NCBI GenBank assembly: GCA_031266255.1 | Contig: JAISBK010000166.1 | Location: forward strand, 1 to 23,261 | Reading direction: 5' to 3' | Origin: Treponema sp. | Lineage (GTDB): Bacteria; Spirochaetota; Spirochaetia; Treponematales; Breznakiellaceae | Length of the DNA: 23,261 nucleotides | In this document: in pieces, positions 13,525-22,400 of the stretch | Layout: each line of letters opens with the position of its first letter | Numbering within the stretch: the first letter of the stretch is position 1 | Notes under the pieces: generated by a model | The model's database searches: none | The model's input: only the letters and a program-made list of their open reading frames with translations | Told to the model about the DNA's origin: nothing | Made by a program: the position numbers and the translations under genes

Positions 13525-14874
13525 TTAAAATCGGTGGGGAAAATAACGCTTCAATAAGGCGAAAAGTTCCTCTTCAAAATCATGGGGTATTGCTGGTATT
13601 TTTTGCGGTTCCTCCACCGCTTCAAGGACAATACCGCCTCCTGCGGCGTTGTATGCGTCCACGATGACAAAGCGTCCAAGAGACGGGTTATCGTAGAACG
13701 TGGATACCCCGATGGGATGGGAAAGCCGCAGGATCACGCTGCCGCAATCATGCCGCCGCAATTCGGTATAATCTCCCTCCCGATCTCCCAAGAACCGCTC
13801 TATACGTTCCAGTCGGGCATCAACCTTAGCGCTTCCCAGCTTAAAGAGGTAGGGCTTATCAAAGGTCAGGGGCTTTTCCCCCAGCCATATCAGGTTAGCC
13901 TTGATTTCTGTACTTACCCGGACCGGGGCATGCTCGTCCGTGCGGATCATCACTTCCCCAGGTTTGACATAGATATCTTCTTCCAAGGTGAAACCGCTGG
14001 CCTCATTCGTTTTGGCGATGACCTTAGCCGGAGCATTCCAGACTTCAATGGTTTTAATATGCGCGGTTTTACGGGAGGGTAAAAAGCGCACCTCATCTCC
14101 GACCTGTACCTCTCCGCTGACAATGGTTCCTGCATAGATCCGTCGCTGGTCATTGTCATTACTGAACCGGTACACATCTTGTACCGGCATGGCAAAAAAA
14201 CCATGTTCATTGGAAGGGGGATTATGGAAGCTATCCAAAACCTCCAGAATGGTTTTTCCCGCATACCAGGGCATCTCAGGCGCTCTGGTACTGATGTTCT
14301 TTCCCTCTCGAGCACTGATGGGTACAAAGGCCAAGGGCTTCACCTTGAGGGTTTCCAAATAGGCCCCATATTCCTGCCGGATGGTGTTAAAAACCTGTTC
14401 GTCATACTGGAGGGCGTCCAGTTTATTCACCGCCACCAAGACCTGGGAAATCCCCAGCAATGAAAGCAAAAGGCCATGACGCCGGGAATTTTCCGCAACC
14501 CCCTCTAGGGCATCGATCACCAGCACCGCAGCAACTGCCCGGGACGCGCCGCTTAACATGTTCCGCAAGAATTCGATATGCCCTGGGGCATCAATGATGA
14601 TATATTCCCGCACCTTGCTTTTAAAAAATATCCGCGCACTATCTATGGTTATACCCTGTTTCTGCTCGTCATCCAAAGCATCCAACAAGAAGGCGTATTC
14701 AAAGACCCGGCCGTTCTTTTTACACGAATCCTGCACTGCCTGGAGTTTGCCCTCAGGCAAGGAGCGGGTATCCGCCAGGAGCCGGCCTACCAGGGTACTC
14801 TTCCCATGATCCACATGACCGGTGATAACGATATTCATCCGCTCCAAAGGAGTAAACCCTTGTTCTTCCGCCAT
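13525..14874 (-). CDS. cysN: Sulfate adenylyltransferase subunit 1, GTPase
   Basis: 449 residues, ATG at 14874, TAA at 13525-13527. With CysD it makes APS from sulfate and ATP, driven by GTP hydrolysis. EF-Tu-like GTPase motifs: G1 GHVDHGKS (19-26), G2 GITID (74-78), G3 DAPGH (95-99), G4 NKLD (150-153), then beta-barrel domains 2 and 3. The G1 sequence is the EF-Tu-like form found in clostridial CysN, rather than the GSVDDGKS of proteobacterial CysN, and no CysC (APS kinase) domain follows. The start overlaps the cysD stop as TAATG, so translation is probably coupled; an internal ATG at 14838 with GGAG nearby would also keep G1 intact. Last gene of the cysHDN operon. Confidence 0.92.
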   Translation of the reverse strand: MAEEQGFTPLERMNIVITGHVDHGKSTLVGRLLADTRSLPEGKLQAVQDSCKKNGRVFEYAFLLDALDDEQKQGITIDSARIFFKSKVREYIIIDAPGHIEFLRNMLSGASRAVAAVLVIDALEGVAENSRRHGLLLSLLGISQVLVAVNKLDALQYDEQVFNTIRQEYGAYLETLKVKPLAFVPISAREGKNISTRAPEMPWYAGKTILEVLDSFHNPPSNEHGFFAMPVQDVYRFSNDNDQRRIYAGTIVSGEVQVGDEVRFLPSRKTAHIKTIEVWNAPAKVIAKTNEASGFTLEEDIYVKPGEVMIRTDEHAPVRVSTEIKANLIWLGEKPLTFDKPYLFKLGSAKVDARLERIERFLGDREGDYTELRRHDCGSVILRLSHPIGVSTFYDNPSLGRFVIVDAYNAAGGGIVLEAVEEPQKIPAIPHDFEEELFALLKRYFPHRF

Positions 14875-15752
14875 TACATGTACCCTGCTTTGCGGAGCGT
14901 TTCCAGGGTACCGCCTCCGTCCAGGTCTTGGGCTCTCCCTGAACGTTCTGCAATGTTCCTGAATTTTCCGCTTAAAAGTTCTTCAATAATTTCTTTGGGA
15001 TTCCGCGCTTCAGACTCAACTGGACTCGTACAGGGATAACAGCCCAAGGAACGGTACCGGGTATTATCCCCCTGGTTGTAGTAGAGGGGGATGGTTGGGA
15101 TCTGCTCCCGGTCAATGTATTCCCAAATGTTAAGCTCGGTCCATTCCAGCAAAGGATGAACCCGGACATGGGTTTTCGGGGCAAATTCGGTCTTATACAG
15201 GTTCCACAGTTCCGGTGGCTGCGTACTGGCGTCCCATTCGCTCTTTTCATCCCGGGCGGAAAAAACCCGCTCCTTGGAACGGCTGCCTTCTTCGTCGCTG
15301 CGGGCGCCTACAATCACCGCATGGTACGGGTCCGCGTGTTCCACTTCCTCCCAATCATCCCGCTTGGGATCATAGACCCGTCTCGTACCGGTTCCGTCCA
15401 GGGTCTCTTTCAAGGCTAAGGTTTTAAGCTCCTGGCAGCAGGAGATCCGGTCAAGCCCTTCCGGGAAGCTGCGCTTGGCCGCCAATGCCGCCTTGTTCTG
15501 TCCCACCACCAGCCGTAGTTTTAAGTCCTTGGCAAGCCAATCCCGATAGGCGATCATTTCGGGGATCTTATAGTGCGTATCAATATGGATGAGTTCAAAG
15601 GGCACATGCCCGAAAAAAGCCTTTTTCGCCAGCCACAGGAGGACCGTACTATCCTTACCAATAGACCAGAGCATCCCGATGTTTTTAAAAGACTTATATG
15701 CTTCCCGCAGGATGAAGACGCTTTGGGATTCCAACATATCCAGCTTATTCAT
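14874..15752 (-). CDS. cysD: Sulfate adenylyltransferase subunit 2
   Basis: 292 residues from ATG at 15752, which overlaps the cysH TGA as ATGA; this fixes the start even though the frame is open 13 codons further. TAA at 14874-14876. CysD is the N-type ATP pyrophosphatase subunit that binds ATP and sulfate. The PP-loop SIGKDS is at 30-35, followed by family segments WLAKKAFFGHVPFELIHIDT, IVGARSDEEGSRSKER, FSARDEKSEWD, HPLLEWTELNIWEYI, RYRSLGCYPCT and AERSGRAQD. It is close to the clostridial form. It forms the heterodimer with CysN, which is encoded next with a 1-base overlap. Confidence 0.95.
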   Translation of the reverse strand: MNKLDMLESQSVFILREAYKSFKNIGMLWSIGKDSTVLLWLAKKAFFGHVPFELIHIDTHYKIPEMIAYRDWLAKDLKLRLVVGQNKAALAAKRSFPEGLDRISCCQELKTLALKETLDGTGTRRVYDPKRDDWEEVEHADPYHAVIVGARSDEEGSRSKERVFSARDEKSEWDASTQPPELWNLYKTEFAPKTHVRVHPLLEWTELNIWEYIDREQIPTIPLYYNQGDNTRYRSLGCYPCTSPVESEARNPKEIIEELLSGKFRNIAERSGRAQDLDGGGTLETLRKAGYM

Positions 15753-16432
15753 GGGTTTATGGTTCCTGGTTTTCTCAGATGAAGTCCACATTCTTTATGT
15801 TCAGGGTTTTCCCACCACCAACGGCCTGCCCGGATATCCTCCCCTTCCTTAACCGCCCTGGTGCAAGGGGCGCAGCCGATGCTCTTGAAGCCCTGGGCAT
15901 AAAGGGGATGCAGGGGAAGGCCATACCGGTGCAGGTATACGGCAAGGTCCGCCTCACTCCAGGCAACTAAGGGGTTTATCTTCATCAGCTTATGGGATTC
16001 ATCGTATTCACAAATTTGCAGGTTGCTGCGCGTAGGTGACTGGGCCGCCCGCAACCCGGTTACCCAGGCGCTTTTGCCTGCTAAGGCCCGCTTGAGCGGC
16101 GCGACTTTTCGGACATGACAGCAATACTGCCGGTCTTCAAGGCTTCCCCGCATACCCCATTCCCCTAGTTTTTCCTCTACCTGCCTGACTTCATCAGGAT
16201 CAGGGTAATACCGTTTAATGGGAATCTGGAAAAAGGCTTCCACCTCTTCGTGATACCCATGCGTCTCAGGAAAGCATTTCAGGGTATCCAACGTAAATAC
16301 TTCAAGTTCCCGCGGTGCCGTGGTACTCTGGAGCAGCAGATGCAATGCCGCCACATCTTCGGCCTGATAACTAAAGGCCAGGGCAACAGGCCCTTGAATC
16401 CGCTCCAATATACCCGGTAGATCCATTTCCAT
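15749..16432 (-). CDS. cysH: APS reductase (4Fe-4S CysH)
   Basis: 227 residues, ATG at 16432 with GAGG 8 bases upstream, TGA at 15749-15751. It reduces activated sulfate to sulfite with thioredoxin. The four cysteines of the 4Fe-4S cluster are present as C104-C105 and C187-x2-C190, and the catalytic Cys is in ECGLH (C215). The cluster marks the APS-using class rather than the cluster-free PAPS reductases, which matches the absence of an APS kinase in the operon. Other family parts are SYQAEDVAALHLL (nucleotide loop), FTLDT, TGLRAAQSPTR and NPLVAWSEADL. First gene of cysHDN, with its own promoter. Confidence 0.93.
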   Translation of the reverse strand: MEMDLPGILERIQGPVALAFSYQAEDVAALHLLLQSTTAPRELEVFTLDTLKCFPETHGYHEEVEAFFQIPIKRYYPDPDEVRQVEEKLGEWGMRGSLEDRQYCCHVRKVAPLKRALAGKSAWVTGLRAAQSPTRSNLQICEYDESHKLMKINPLVAWSEADLAVYLHRYGLPLHPLYAQGFKSIGCAPCTRAVKEGEDIRAGRWWWENPEHKECGLHLRKPGTINP

Positions 16433-16449
16433 AGGCTATCCTCGACCCC

Positions 16450-16479
16450 TGATACGTTTTAATCGGTAGGTTTGTATCA
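16450..16479. promoter_or_regulatory. Inverted repeat in the cysH leader
   Basis: TGATAC (16450-16455) and GTATCA (16474-16479) are perfect inverted 6-base arms separated by 18 bases, just downstream of the predicted cysH transcription start. It could bind a regulator or form a leader hairpin. Confidence 0.3.
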
Positions 16480-16488
16480 TATCGAGTG

Positions 16489-16517
16489 AGTATAGCCCTT
16501 TTTACCTATTAAGACAA
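16489..16517 (-). promoter_or_regulatory. cysHDN promoter
   Basis: Minus strand TTGTCT (16517-16512), a 17-base spacer and TATACT (16494-16489). It starts 9 bases after the stop codon of the upstream lipoprotein gene, so cysHDN is probably an independent unit. The leader is about 50 bases. Confidence 0.65.
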
Positions 16518-16525
16518 TGGGCTTT

Positions 16526-17905
16526 CTAAATAGGTTCTGCATTTGTTCGTCCGGTTCCCAGAATCAGAAGCTCAGGATGGTACTCGAAGTGCATCGTATC
16601 GAAGCGGGACCATCTGCCGCCCCAGATAAAGCCCTGTTCCTCAAAGGCCCGGATCACCGCGACTGGCGGATTCTGCCGTTTTTCTGCAGGAACCGTACGC
16701 CAGTCAATCCCCTTGGCCGCGGTCCATTGCCAGTAGGTTTCCATGCCTGCCTGGGCCTTCATCAGCAGATCCACCGCCGCACCGTAGGCGTGAAAACTGC
16801 GGTTTTCGCTGCCCGCGATGTTCCGCCAGTTCCAGCCGGTAATGCTCGCGAGCTTATTGAGCCAGACCGGTATCTCCGGGTCGTTCTTCGCCAATTCCTG
16901 TATACGCACATCCACCCGGCCTAGGGGCGCGACAATGATCTCATGGATCTGTACCTGCCGCCCCAAAAAATCGATCCATTGCTGGTGAGCAAAGGCCTCG
17001 GTTCGGTTGCGCGCCTGCCAAAGGGTTTCAAAAAAGGGAGAACGGACAGCTCCTGGGTTTACCAAAGGACGATATGCCCGGTAGGAACCAAAAGCCTCCC
17101 TTCGGGAAATAATGCGGTTGACCGTATTTTGCCAGGGGCTCGCTTCATCCGGGCTGCCGGGAGGTTCCGGGGAATACCGGTACAGGAACTGGGGGCGGAA
17201 ACCCTCAGGCGTGGCCGCGTCGTCCTCGGGGAGAAACCTGCCCTGGGCATAGTACCAGCGGACCCCGTCCATCTCCAGGGTCCAGTCCTGGTCCTGAAAG
17301 ACCGCGGGCCCAAGCCGCCCGCCGTAAGCCTCGGCAAACAACTTTACCATATCCTCCGCCTGATCTCCGCCGGCAGCCCGACGCAGCCCCAGCTCGGTAA
17401 GCGCAGCCTCGGCCCAGGTTCCGGCCATCCCTTCGATGTCCTGCGCCTTTACCCGCCGGGCGAACAAAAAGCCCCCGCCGGGCAGGAACCGCTCCCCTTG
17501 TATGAGCCGCTCAAACTCCTCGTTCAAATCCTCCGCCGAACCTGCGTCCGAGTCCCTGCTGGTCCAGAAGGGGATGACCCTGCCGTCCATAAAGTCAGTC
17601 GCGGCAAGGAACGCCTCAAGGGGTGCGGCAATACGGCCCTCTGCGAGGGACGCACCCACAAAAAAGGTGTCGTAATCGAGCAGGTCAGGCAGCGGCTGTT
17701 TGCCGTTTATGTCAAACAATTCGCCCCCGGTCTTGTGCGCAATAGCCCGCACGGCCCGCCGCGTATTGCCGTCTTTGGCGAAATAAATGACCAGATTAGG
17801 CCCTGCCCGTTCATCGGGAATTACCGCAAGGTCCTTCCGCGGGAATGTGCAAGCGGTCAGACTGCATAACATGGTTAAAAAAGCACAAAAGTGGCGTATG
17901 TTCAC
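16526..17905 (-). CDS. Lipoprotein fusing a flavodoxin-like domain to an M15 peptidase domain
   Basis: 459 residues, GTG start at 17905 with AGGGA about 7 bases upstream, TAG at 16526-16528. Signal peptide with lipobox SLTAC (Cys19). Residues about 36-155 resemble a flavodoxin: beta strand NLVIYF, then AKDGNTRRAVRAIA in place of the FMN phosphate loop S/T-x-T-G-x-T, a DYDTFFVGASLAEGRIAAPL segment and GRVIPFWTSRDSDAG. Residues about 255-445 are an M15 (VanY/M15C-like) metallopeptidase with zinc ligands H372 and D379 in SFHAYGAAVDL and H439 in DTMHFEYH. Such peptidases cut D-Ala-D-Ala or L-Ala-D-Glu bonds of peptidoglycan. The gene is one uninterrupted frame and clearly richer in GC than its neighbours. 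Peptidase identity is firm; FMN binding is uncertain because the loop lacks its first Ser/Thr. Confidence 0.82.
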   Translation of the reverse strand: MNIRHFCAFLTMLCSLTACTFPRKDLAVIPDERAGPNLVIYFAKDGNTRRAVRAIAHKTGGELFDINGKQPLPDLLDYDTFFVGASLAEGRIAAPLEAFLAATDFMDGRVIPFWTSRDSDAGSAEDLNEEFERLIQGERFLPGGGFLFARRVKAQDIEGMAGTWAEAALTELGLRRAAGGDQAEDMVKLFAEAYGGRLGPAVFQDQDWTLEMDGVRWYYAQGRFLPEDDAATPEGFRPQFLYRYSPEPPGSPDEASPWQNTVNRIISRREAFGSYRAYRPLVNPGAVRSPFFETLWQARNRTEAFAHQQWIDFLGRQVQIHEIIVAPLGRVDVRIQELAKNDPEIPVWLNKLASITGWNWRNIAGSENRSFHAYGAAVDLLMKAQAGMETYWQWTAAKGIDWRTVPAEKRQNPPVAVIRAFEEQGFIWGGRWSRFDTMHFEYHPELLILGTGRTNAEPI

Positions 17906-17929
17906 TATTTTTCCCTTTCTTCCTTACTG

Positions 17930-17958
17930 TTTATATAATCAATCAAAAAACCGGTCAA
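17930..17958 (-). promoter_or_regulatory. Promoter of the flavodoxin-peptidase gene
   Basis: Minus strand TTGACC (17958-17953), a 17-base spacer and TATAAA (17935-17930), with a leader of about 18 bases containing the AGGGA ribosome site. The rest of the 333-base gap up to sbcD holds only the elements listed separately; no gene is seen there. Confidence 0.65.
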
Positions 17959-18111
17959 TAGTGCAAACAGAATCAGCAAGGCTCAGGTTCAGGAAAAAAT
18001 GTCCAAAGTTACCAGAAACCGTAACGTATATCGCTTGTATGGTTACATGACCCTTATTTTAACTTTTTAACGCAAGTTCGTATGAGTTTTTTCCGTTCTT
18101 TTGTGTTCATA

Positions 18112-18134
18112 GGTATCCCCTCCCCTGGGATACC
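18112..18134. repeat. Perfect inverted repeat in the divergent intergenic region
   Basis: GGTATCCC (18112-18119) and GGGATACC (18127-18134) are perfect 8-base inverted arms around CTCCCCT. It stands out as GC-rich inside an AT-rich gap and is followed by AGTATATTATACG. It could be an operator serving either divergent gene or a hairpin in a long leader; there is no T run. Confidence 0.45.
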
Positions 18135-18200
18135 TCAAGTATATTATACGTTCCCGTTTTTGCACCGAAAAAGAAATTGCACCCATATGAAGCAATGCGC

Positions 18201-18229
18201 TTGACAAAATGATTGAGAGCATTGATGAT
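18201..18229 (+). promoter_or_regulatory. sbcD: sbcD promoter, ending 9 bases before the ATG
   Basis: Perfect TTGACA (18201-18206), a 17-base spacer and GATGAT (18224-18229). The start would be near 18236, three bases before the ATG at 18239. An inverted repeat ATGAC-GTT-GTCAT (18228-18240) spans that start. Confidence 0.45.
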
Positions 18230-18238
18230 GACGTTGTC

Positions 18239-19486
18239 ATGCTTACCTTCATACATACGGCTGATTTACACTTGGGCAAGGTCTTGCACGAACATTCCCT
18301 CATTGAGGATCAGCAGTACATGCTGGATGGATTGCGGGAATTGGCGGAAGATTCTGCCTATAAGGCGCTGCTTATTGCCGGAGATGTGTACGACCGTTCT
18401 ATCCCTTCCCCGGATGCGGTTACCCTGTTCAGCGCATTTCTGGGAAAACTCAAAGCCCGGCGACCGGATTTGGAGCTGCTCATTCTTTCGGGGAATCATG
18501 ATTCCTCCTCTCGGCTTGGGTTTGGGAAAGAACTCTTCGCAGAACTGGGTATCCATTTCGTAACGGATCCTGAAGATGCGGCTACCCCGATCCTCATACC
18601 AGGTGATGCCGGAGAGCAAGGGGCCTTTTTCCTATTGCCCTTCCTTAACCCCGGGAGTTTGAACACCGTCCTAACCGCCTCTGCTTCCCAGGAAGGAGCG
18701 CAGGAAAGTCCGTTACCGGATGCTGGTGAAGGGGCAATGCCCATTAGATCCCAAGGGAGGCTTGCCCAGGAAGCTGCGGCTCGGCTGGAAGCAGCCCGGT
18801 GTAAGGCGAAGGAAGCAGGGGCTGCACTGACGGTTTTAGGGGCCCACCTGTTTGCCCTGGGCGGCCTGGAAGCCGGATCCGAACGGATCTTCTGGGGAAC
18901 TGCGGAACAGACAGACATCCATTGGTTTTCCGGGTTTGATTACGTTGCCCTGGGGCATCTTCACCGGTTTCAAAAAGCCGGGCCTAATGCCTGGTATTCC
19001 GGCAGTCCCCTGGCCTATTCCTTTGCGGAAGCCCCGCACCCCAAGGTATTGCTCTCGGTAAGTCTGGAACCGGGCAAGGAACCCCGGATAAATCCCCTTC
19101 CCGTGCAGCCCCTGCGGAAACTGAGTATCCTCAAGGGGTCGTTCACCTCGTTTTTCCAGGATGGGGTCGGTTCTCCAGACCTTACCCCGGTAATCCAAGA
19201 CTACCTGGAGGTTGAGCTTATCGATACCGGCTTGGTGGAAAATCCTCTGGCTTTGCTCCGGGAACGGTTCCCCTGGATCCTGTCGGTTAAACAGGACGCG
19301 GCTTTGGCTCGCCAACTGGTCCACGGGCAAAACCCCACGTTCTGGGAAGGGGCTACGCACAGGCGGGCCCTTATCGACCAAGAGGATTTTAGGGATTTTC
19401 TCATAGACATATACGGTGAAGCGGATCCAGATAAACTGGAACTCTTCCAGGAATTGTTACACACCATCGAAGCTGAGGAAACCTAA
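18239..19486 (+). CDS. sbcD: SbcD, Mre11-type nuclease subunit
   Basis: 415 residues. Together with SbcC it is an ATP-dependent nuclease that opens hairpins and trims blocked DNA ends. Metal-binding phosphoesterase motifs are D9-x-H11 in IHTADLHLGK, AGDVYDR, LSGNHDS and the later GHLHRF. Start choice: the in-frame ATG at 18209 would add 10 atypical residues and lies inside the predicted promoter, while ATG at 18239 begins MLTFIHTADLHLGK, close to the usual SbcD N terminus. No clear Shine-Dalgarno precedes either. TAA at 19484-19486, two bases before sbcC. Confidence 0.93.
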   Translation: MLTFIHTADLHLGKVLHEHSLIEDQQYMLDGLRELAEDSAYKALLIAGDVYDRSIPSPDAVTLFSAFLGKLKARRPDLELLILSGNHDSSSRLGFGKELFAELGIHFVTDPEDAATPILIPGDAGEQGAFFLLPFLNPGSLNTVLTASASQEGAQESPLPDAGEGAMPIRSQGRLAQEAAARLEAARCKAKEAGAALTVLGAHLFALGGLEAGSERIFWGTAEQTDIHWFSGFDYVALGHLHRFQKAGPNAWYSGSPLAYSFAEAPHPKVLLSVSLEPGKEPRINPLPVQPLRKLSILKGSFTSFFQDGVGSPDLTPVIQDYLEVELIDTGLVENPLALLRERFPWILSVKQDAALARQLVHGQNPTFWEGATHRRALIDQEDFRDFLIDIYGEADPDKLELFQELLHTIEAEET

Positions 19487-19488
19487 GC

Positions 19489-22400
19489 ATGAAACCGGAA
19501 CTGCTCGTCCTTGAAAATTTTGGCCCTTTTGTGGGGAAGGTTTGCATAGATTTTAATGCCCTAGAGGATATTTTTCTGATTACCGGGAAAACCGGGTCAG
19601 GAAAGACCACCATCTTTGATGCCCTCTGTTTTGCCCTCTACGGCAAGGTACCGGGCAGTCGTGGGGGATACCTGGCACGGCTACGAAGCGATCATGCGGG
19701 GGAAGACCAGGAGTGTTCGGTTTCCCTGTGTTTCCGGGTTGGGGAAAGACACTACCGCATTGACCGGACACCGCGGCAGGAGAAACCAAAAAAACGGGGA
19801 ACCGGGACCACCGTTGCCGAGGAAACCGTGGTGTTATACGAAATAATCAAGGGAAAACCGGTCAATCCCAGCGCTCGGAAATCTGAAGCAGACCAGAAGA
19901 TCCGGGAGCTTATCGGGCTACAGTCCGAAGAATTTTTCAAGATCGTCCTCCTACCCCAAGGGGAGTTTGCGGAGTTTCTCAAACAGAATACCCATGCACG
20001 GAAGGAGGTCCTGGGAAAACTCTTTCCGATTGAAAAGGCCGCCCGTATCAAGGATCTGGCTGTGGAAAAGGCCCGGGAAGCCACCGCCGCGGCCCGGGAA
20101 GCGGAACGGGTCTTGGGGGATATAAGCAAACGGGTTTCCTTGGATGACTTTGAAGCGGCTCGTGCTCAGGCAGTGGAAACCTGGGAAAAAGCCAAGGCCC
20201 ACGTTGCCGCAGTTACCGCGGAATCAGCCCGGCTGACCCGTCTTCTGGAACTAAGCCAACGGGAACAAGACCTTACCAAAAGATATAAGTCCATACAGGC
20301 CGAAGTTGCCCAGCACGAAGCAGAGACGATACAAGACCAGGAGGCCCAGTTGTCCCGTTTCCGCAAGGCCCAACCCTTGAAGGAGTATGTGGTTCTTGAG
20401 GAGGAAAAGCGCGGGGAAGCGAAACAGACCGAGGAAGCACTGAAGTTGGTCCAGAGATACGCGGACAAGGCCCGACGAGCGGCTGAGGCAACGGAAGCCC
20501 AGGGGGAAGCAATCAGTGCATTGGAACAGGCAGTCCGGGAACTCCAAGAAAAACGCCCGCCCCTCTTAGAGATAAACCGGGAAGCAGCGTTGCTTCGCCG
20601 AAATATCCAGGAAGCAGCCGAGTGTAAGGCGCGTAGCCTGGACTTGGGTAATCAAAAGGATAAACTTACCAAGAATCGGGCCATGAAACTCCAGGAACTC
20701 CACGCATTGCAAGAACGCTCAACCGAACTGGAAGCCCTGGATGCCCAATGGGAAACCCAGGGGGAGGGTAAGGAACGGCTTCTCCAATTGGAAAGCCTCG
20801 CTACCGAAGCAGGAGACCTCAGTATTGAGGAAGGGGTCTTGAAAAGCCGTATCAGTACCGGGGAAGTGCGGCAAAAGGAATTAAACCAGCGGATCCTGGT
20901 TTTGGGAACTACGGTACAGGAGCGTGAGCAGGCAAAAAAGGCAGATATGGCGGTCCACCTAGCGGCCACACTTATCCCTGGAGAGCCATGCCCGGTATGT
21001 GGTTCCGGAGCGCATCCTCGTCCTGCACTACCCGCTGCAGCGGTTTCTGGTCTGGACCAGCAGATCGAGTCTCTGGCACATGCTTTGAAAGATGCTGAAC
21101 GGGACGCGGCCATCCAGGAGACCACTTTGAAAGCCCAGAACCAAGAACTTGGTAAGGTGCAGCACCAGCTTGCAGTGCTTCGGCAGACTGCTACCCAGAT
21201 CAGAGAGGCTTCCCAGGAGGATCCAGCTCTTACCGGGTGTTTCCCTGCTGAGGATGTCCTGCCAAGTGCACAGGCGGTATCCAGGCTGCTTAAAACGAGG
21301 CGTACCCTGCTTGAGGATCTCAACCGCAGGAGAAACGAGGCTCGGAAGGCCGGAGCCTTGATTCCTGGCTTGTATGAGGCCCTTCGTGCATTGGAAGGGG
21401 CCTTAGGGAAAACTGAACAAGACCAGGCGGTTATCGCAGAGAAACACCGGGGTCTTAGGCTTGCGATTGAGGATATCCAGGAGAAACACCACCTTGTCTT
21501 GGAGGAGCGGGGTTTTGGCCGGGATGCTTCGGGGAAACCGGTCTGGGTTAGGGCCCAGGAAGCTCTTCAGGTCTTGGATCAGGGGATCAAGGAACAGGAG
21601 CAGCGGATTACCGCATACCGGGATGCCCGGGAACGGGTAGGCCGGGACTTGGCCGGTGCAGAAGCACAAGAGACCGCAGCCCGGATAAACCGAGATGAAG
21701 CGGATCGGAAATACCAGGAAGCGGTCGTTACTCTGGAATCGGTCCTGGCCGCTTCCCCCTTTACCACCAGAGAGGACCTGAAAGGGGCTATCCTGAACCC
21801 GGACCAAGCAGAGGCCCTAGAAACCGCCATTACCCGGTGGCGGGAGACCGGTGCACGGCTCACGTCCCTCCTGGCTGAACTGAAAACCAGTCTTGAGCAG
21901 ATCCGAGTCGAAGCAGCGGCCTTTGGCAGTACCGGGGAAGCGGATCCAGGGATAGTGCGGGGTCAACTTGAGGACTTGGCCCAGGCCCAGGAACAAGCAG
22001 AACTACAGCGGGATCAGGCCCAGGGGAAACTGCTTAACCTTGAGCGGGACGCGGCACTGCTCAAGGAGGCTGCCGAACATTACGAAACCCTGGCCAAGGA
22101 GAGCGGACGCCTCAATGCCCTGAGTGCAGATCTCGCGGGGAAAAACCCCAAGAAGCGCTCCTTTGATGCGTGGTTGTTGGGCTTATACCTGGCGGAAGTT
22201 GCTTCCTTTGCTACCAAGCGGCTTGAGCGGATGAGTGAGTCCCGGTATTCCTTGATTCTGGACATGCAGCGGGAATCTGGCCGGGGCCTGACCGGGCTTG
22301 ATCTCGCGGTATTTGACGGCTATACCGGCAAGACTCGGCCCTGTGCCACCCTTTCAGGGGGGGAAAGTTTCATGGCTTCTATCAGTCTGGCCTTGGGACT

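Noticed and set aside
15753..15791. 13-codon upstream extension of cysD
   Set aside because: The ATGA overlap with the cysH stop and the start of family similarity both support ATG at 15752.
16943..17869. Long plus-strand frame of 308 codons opposite the flavodoxin-peptidase gene
   Set aside because: It arises from the high GC of the real gene on the other strand; Pro/Arg/Gly-rich with no recognisable domain.
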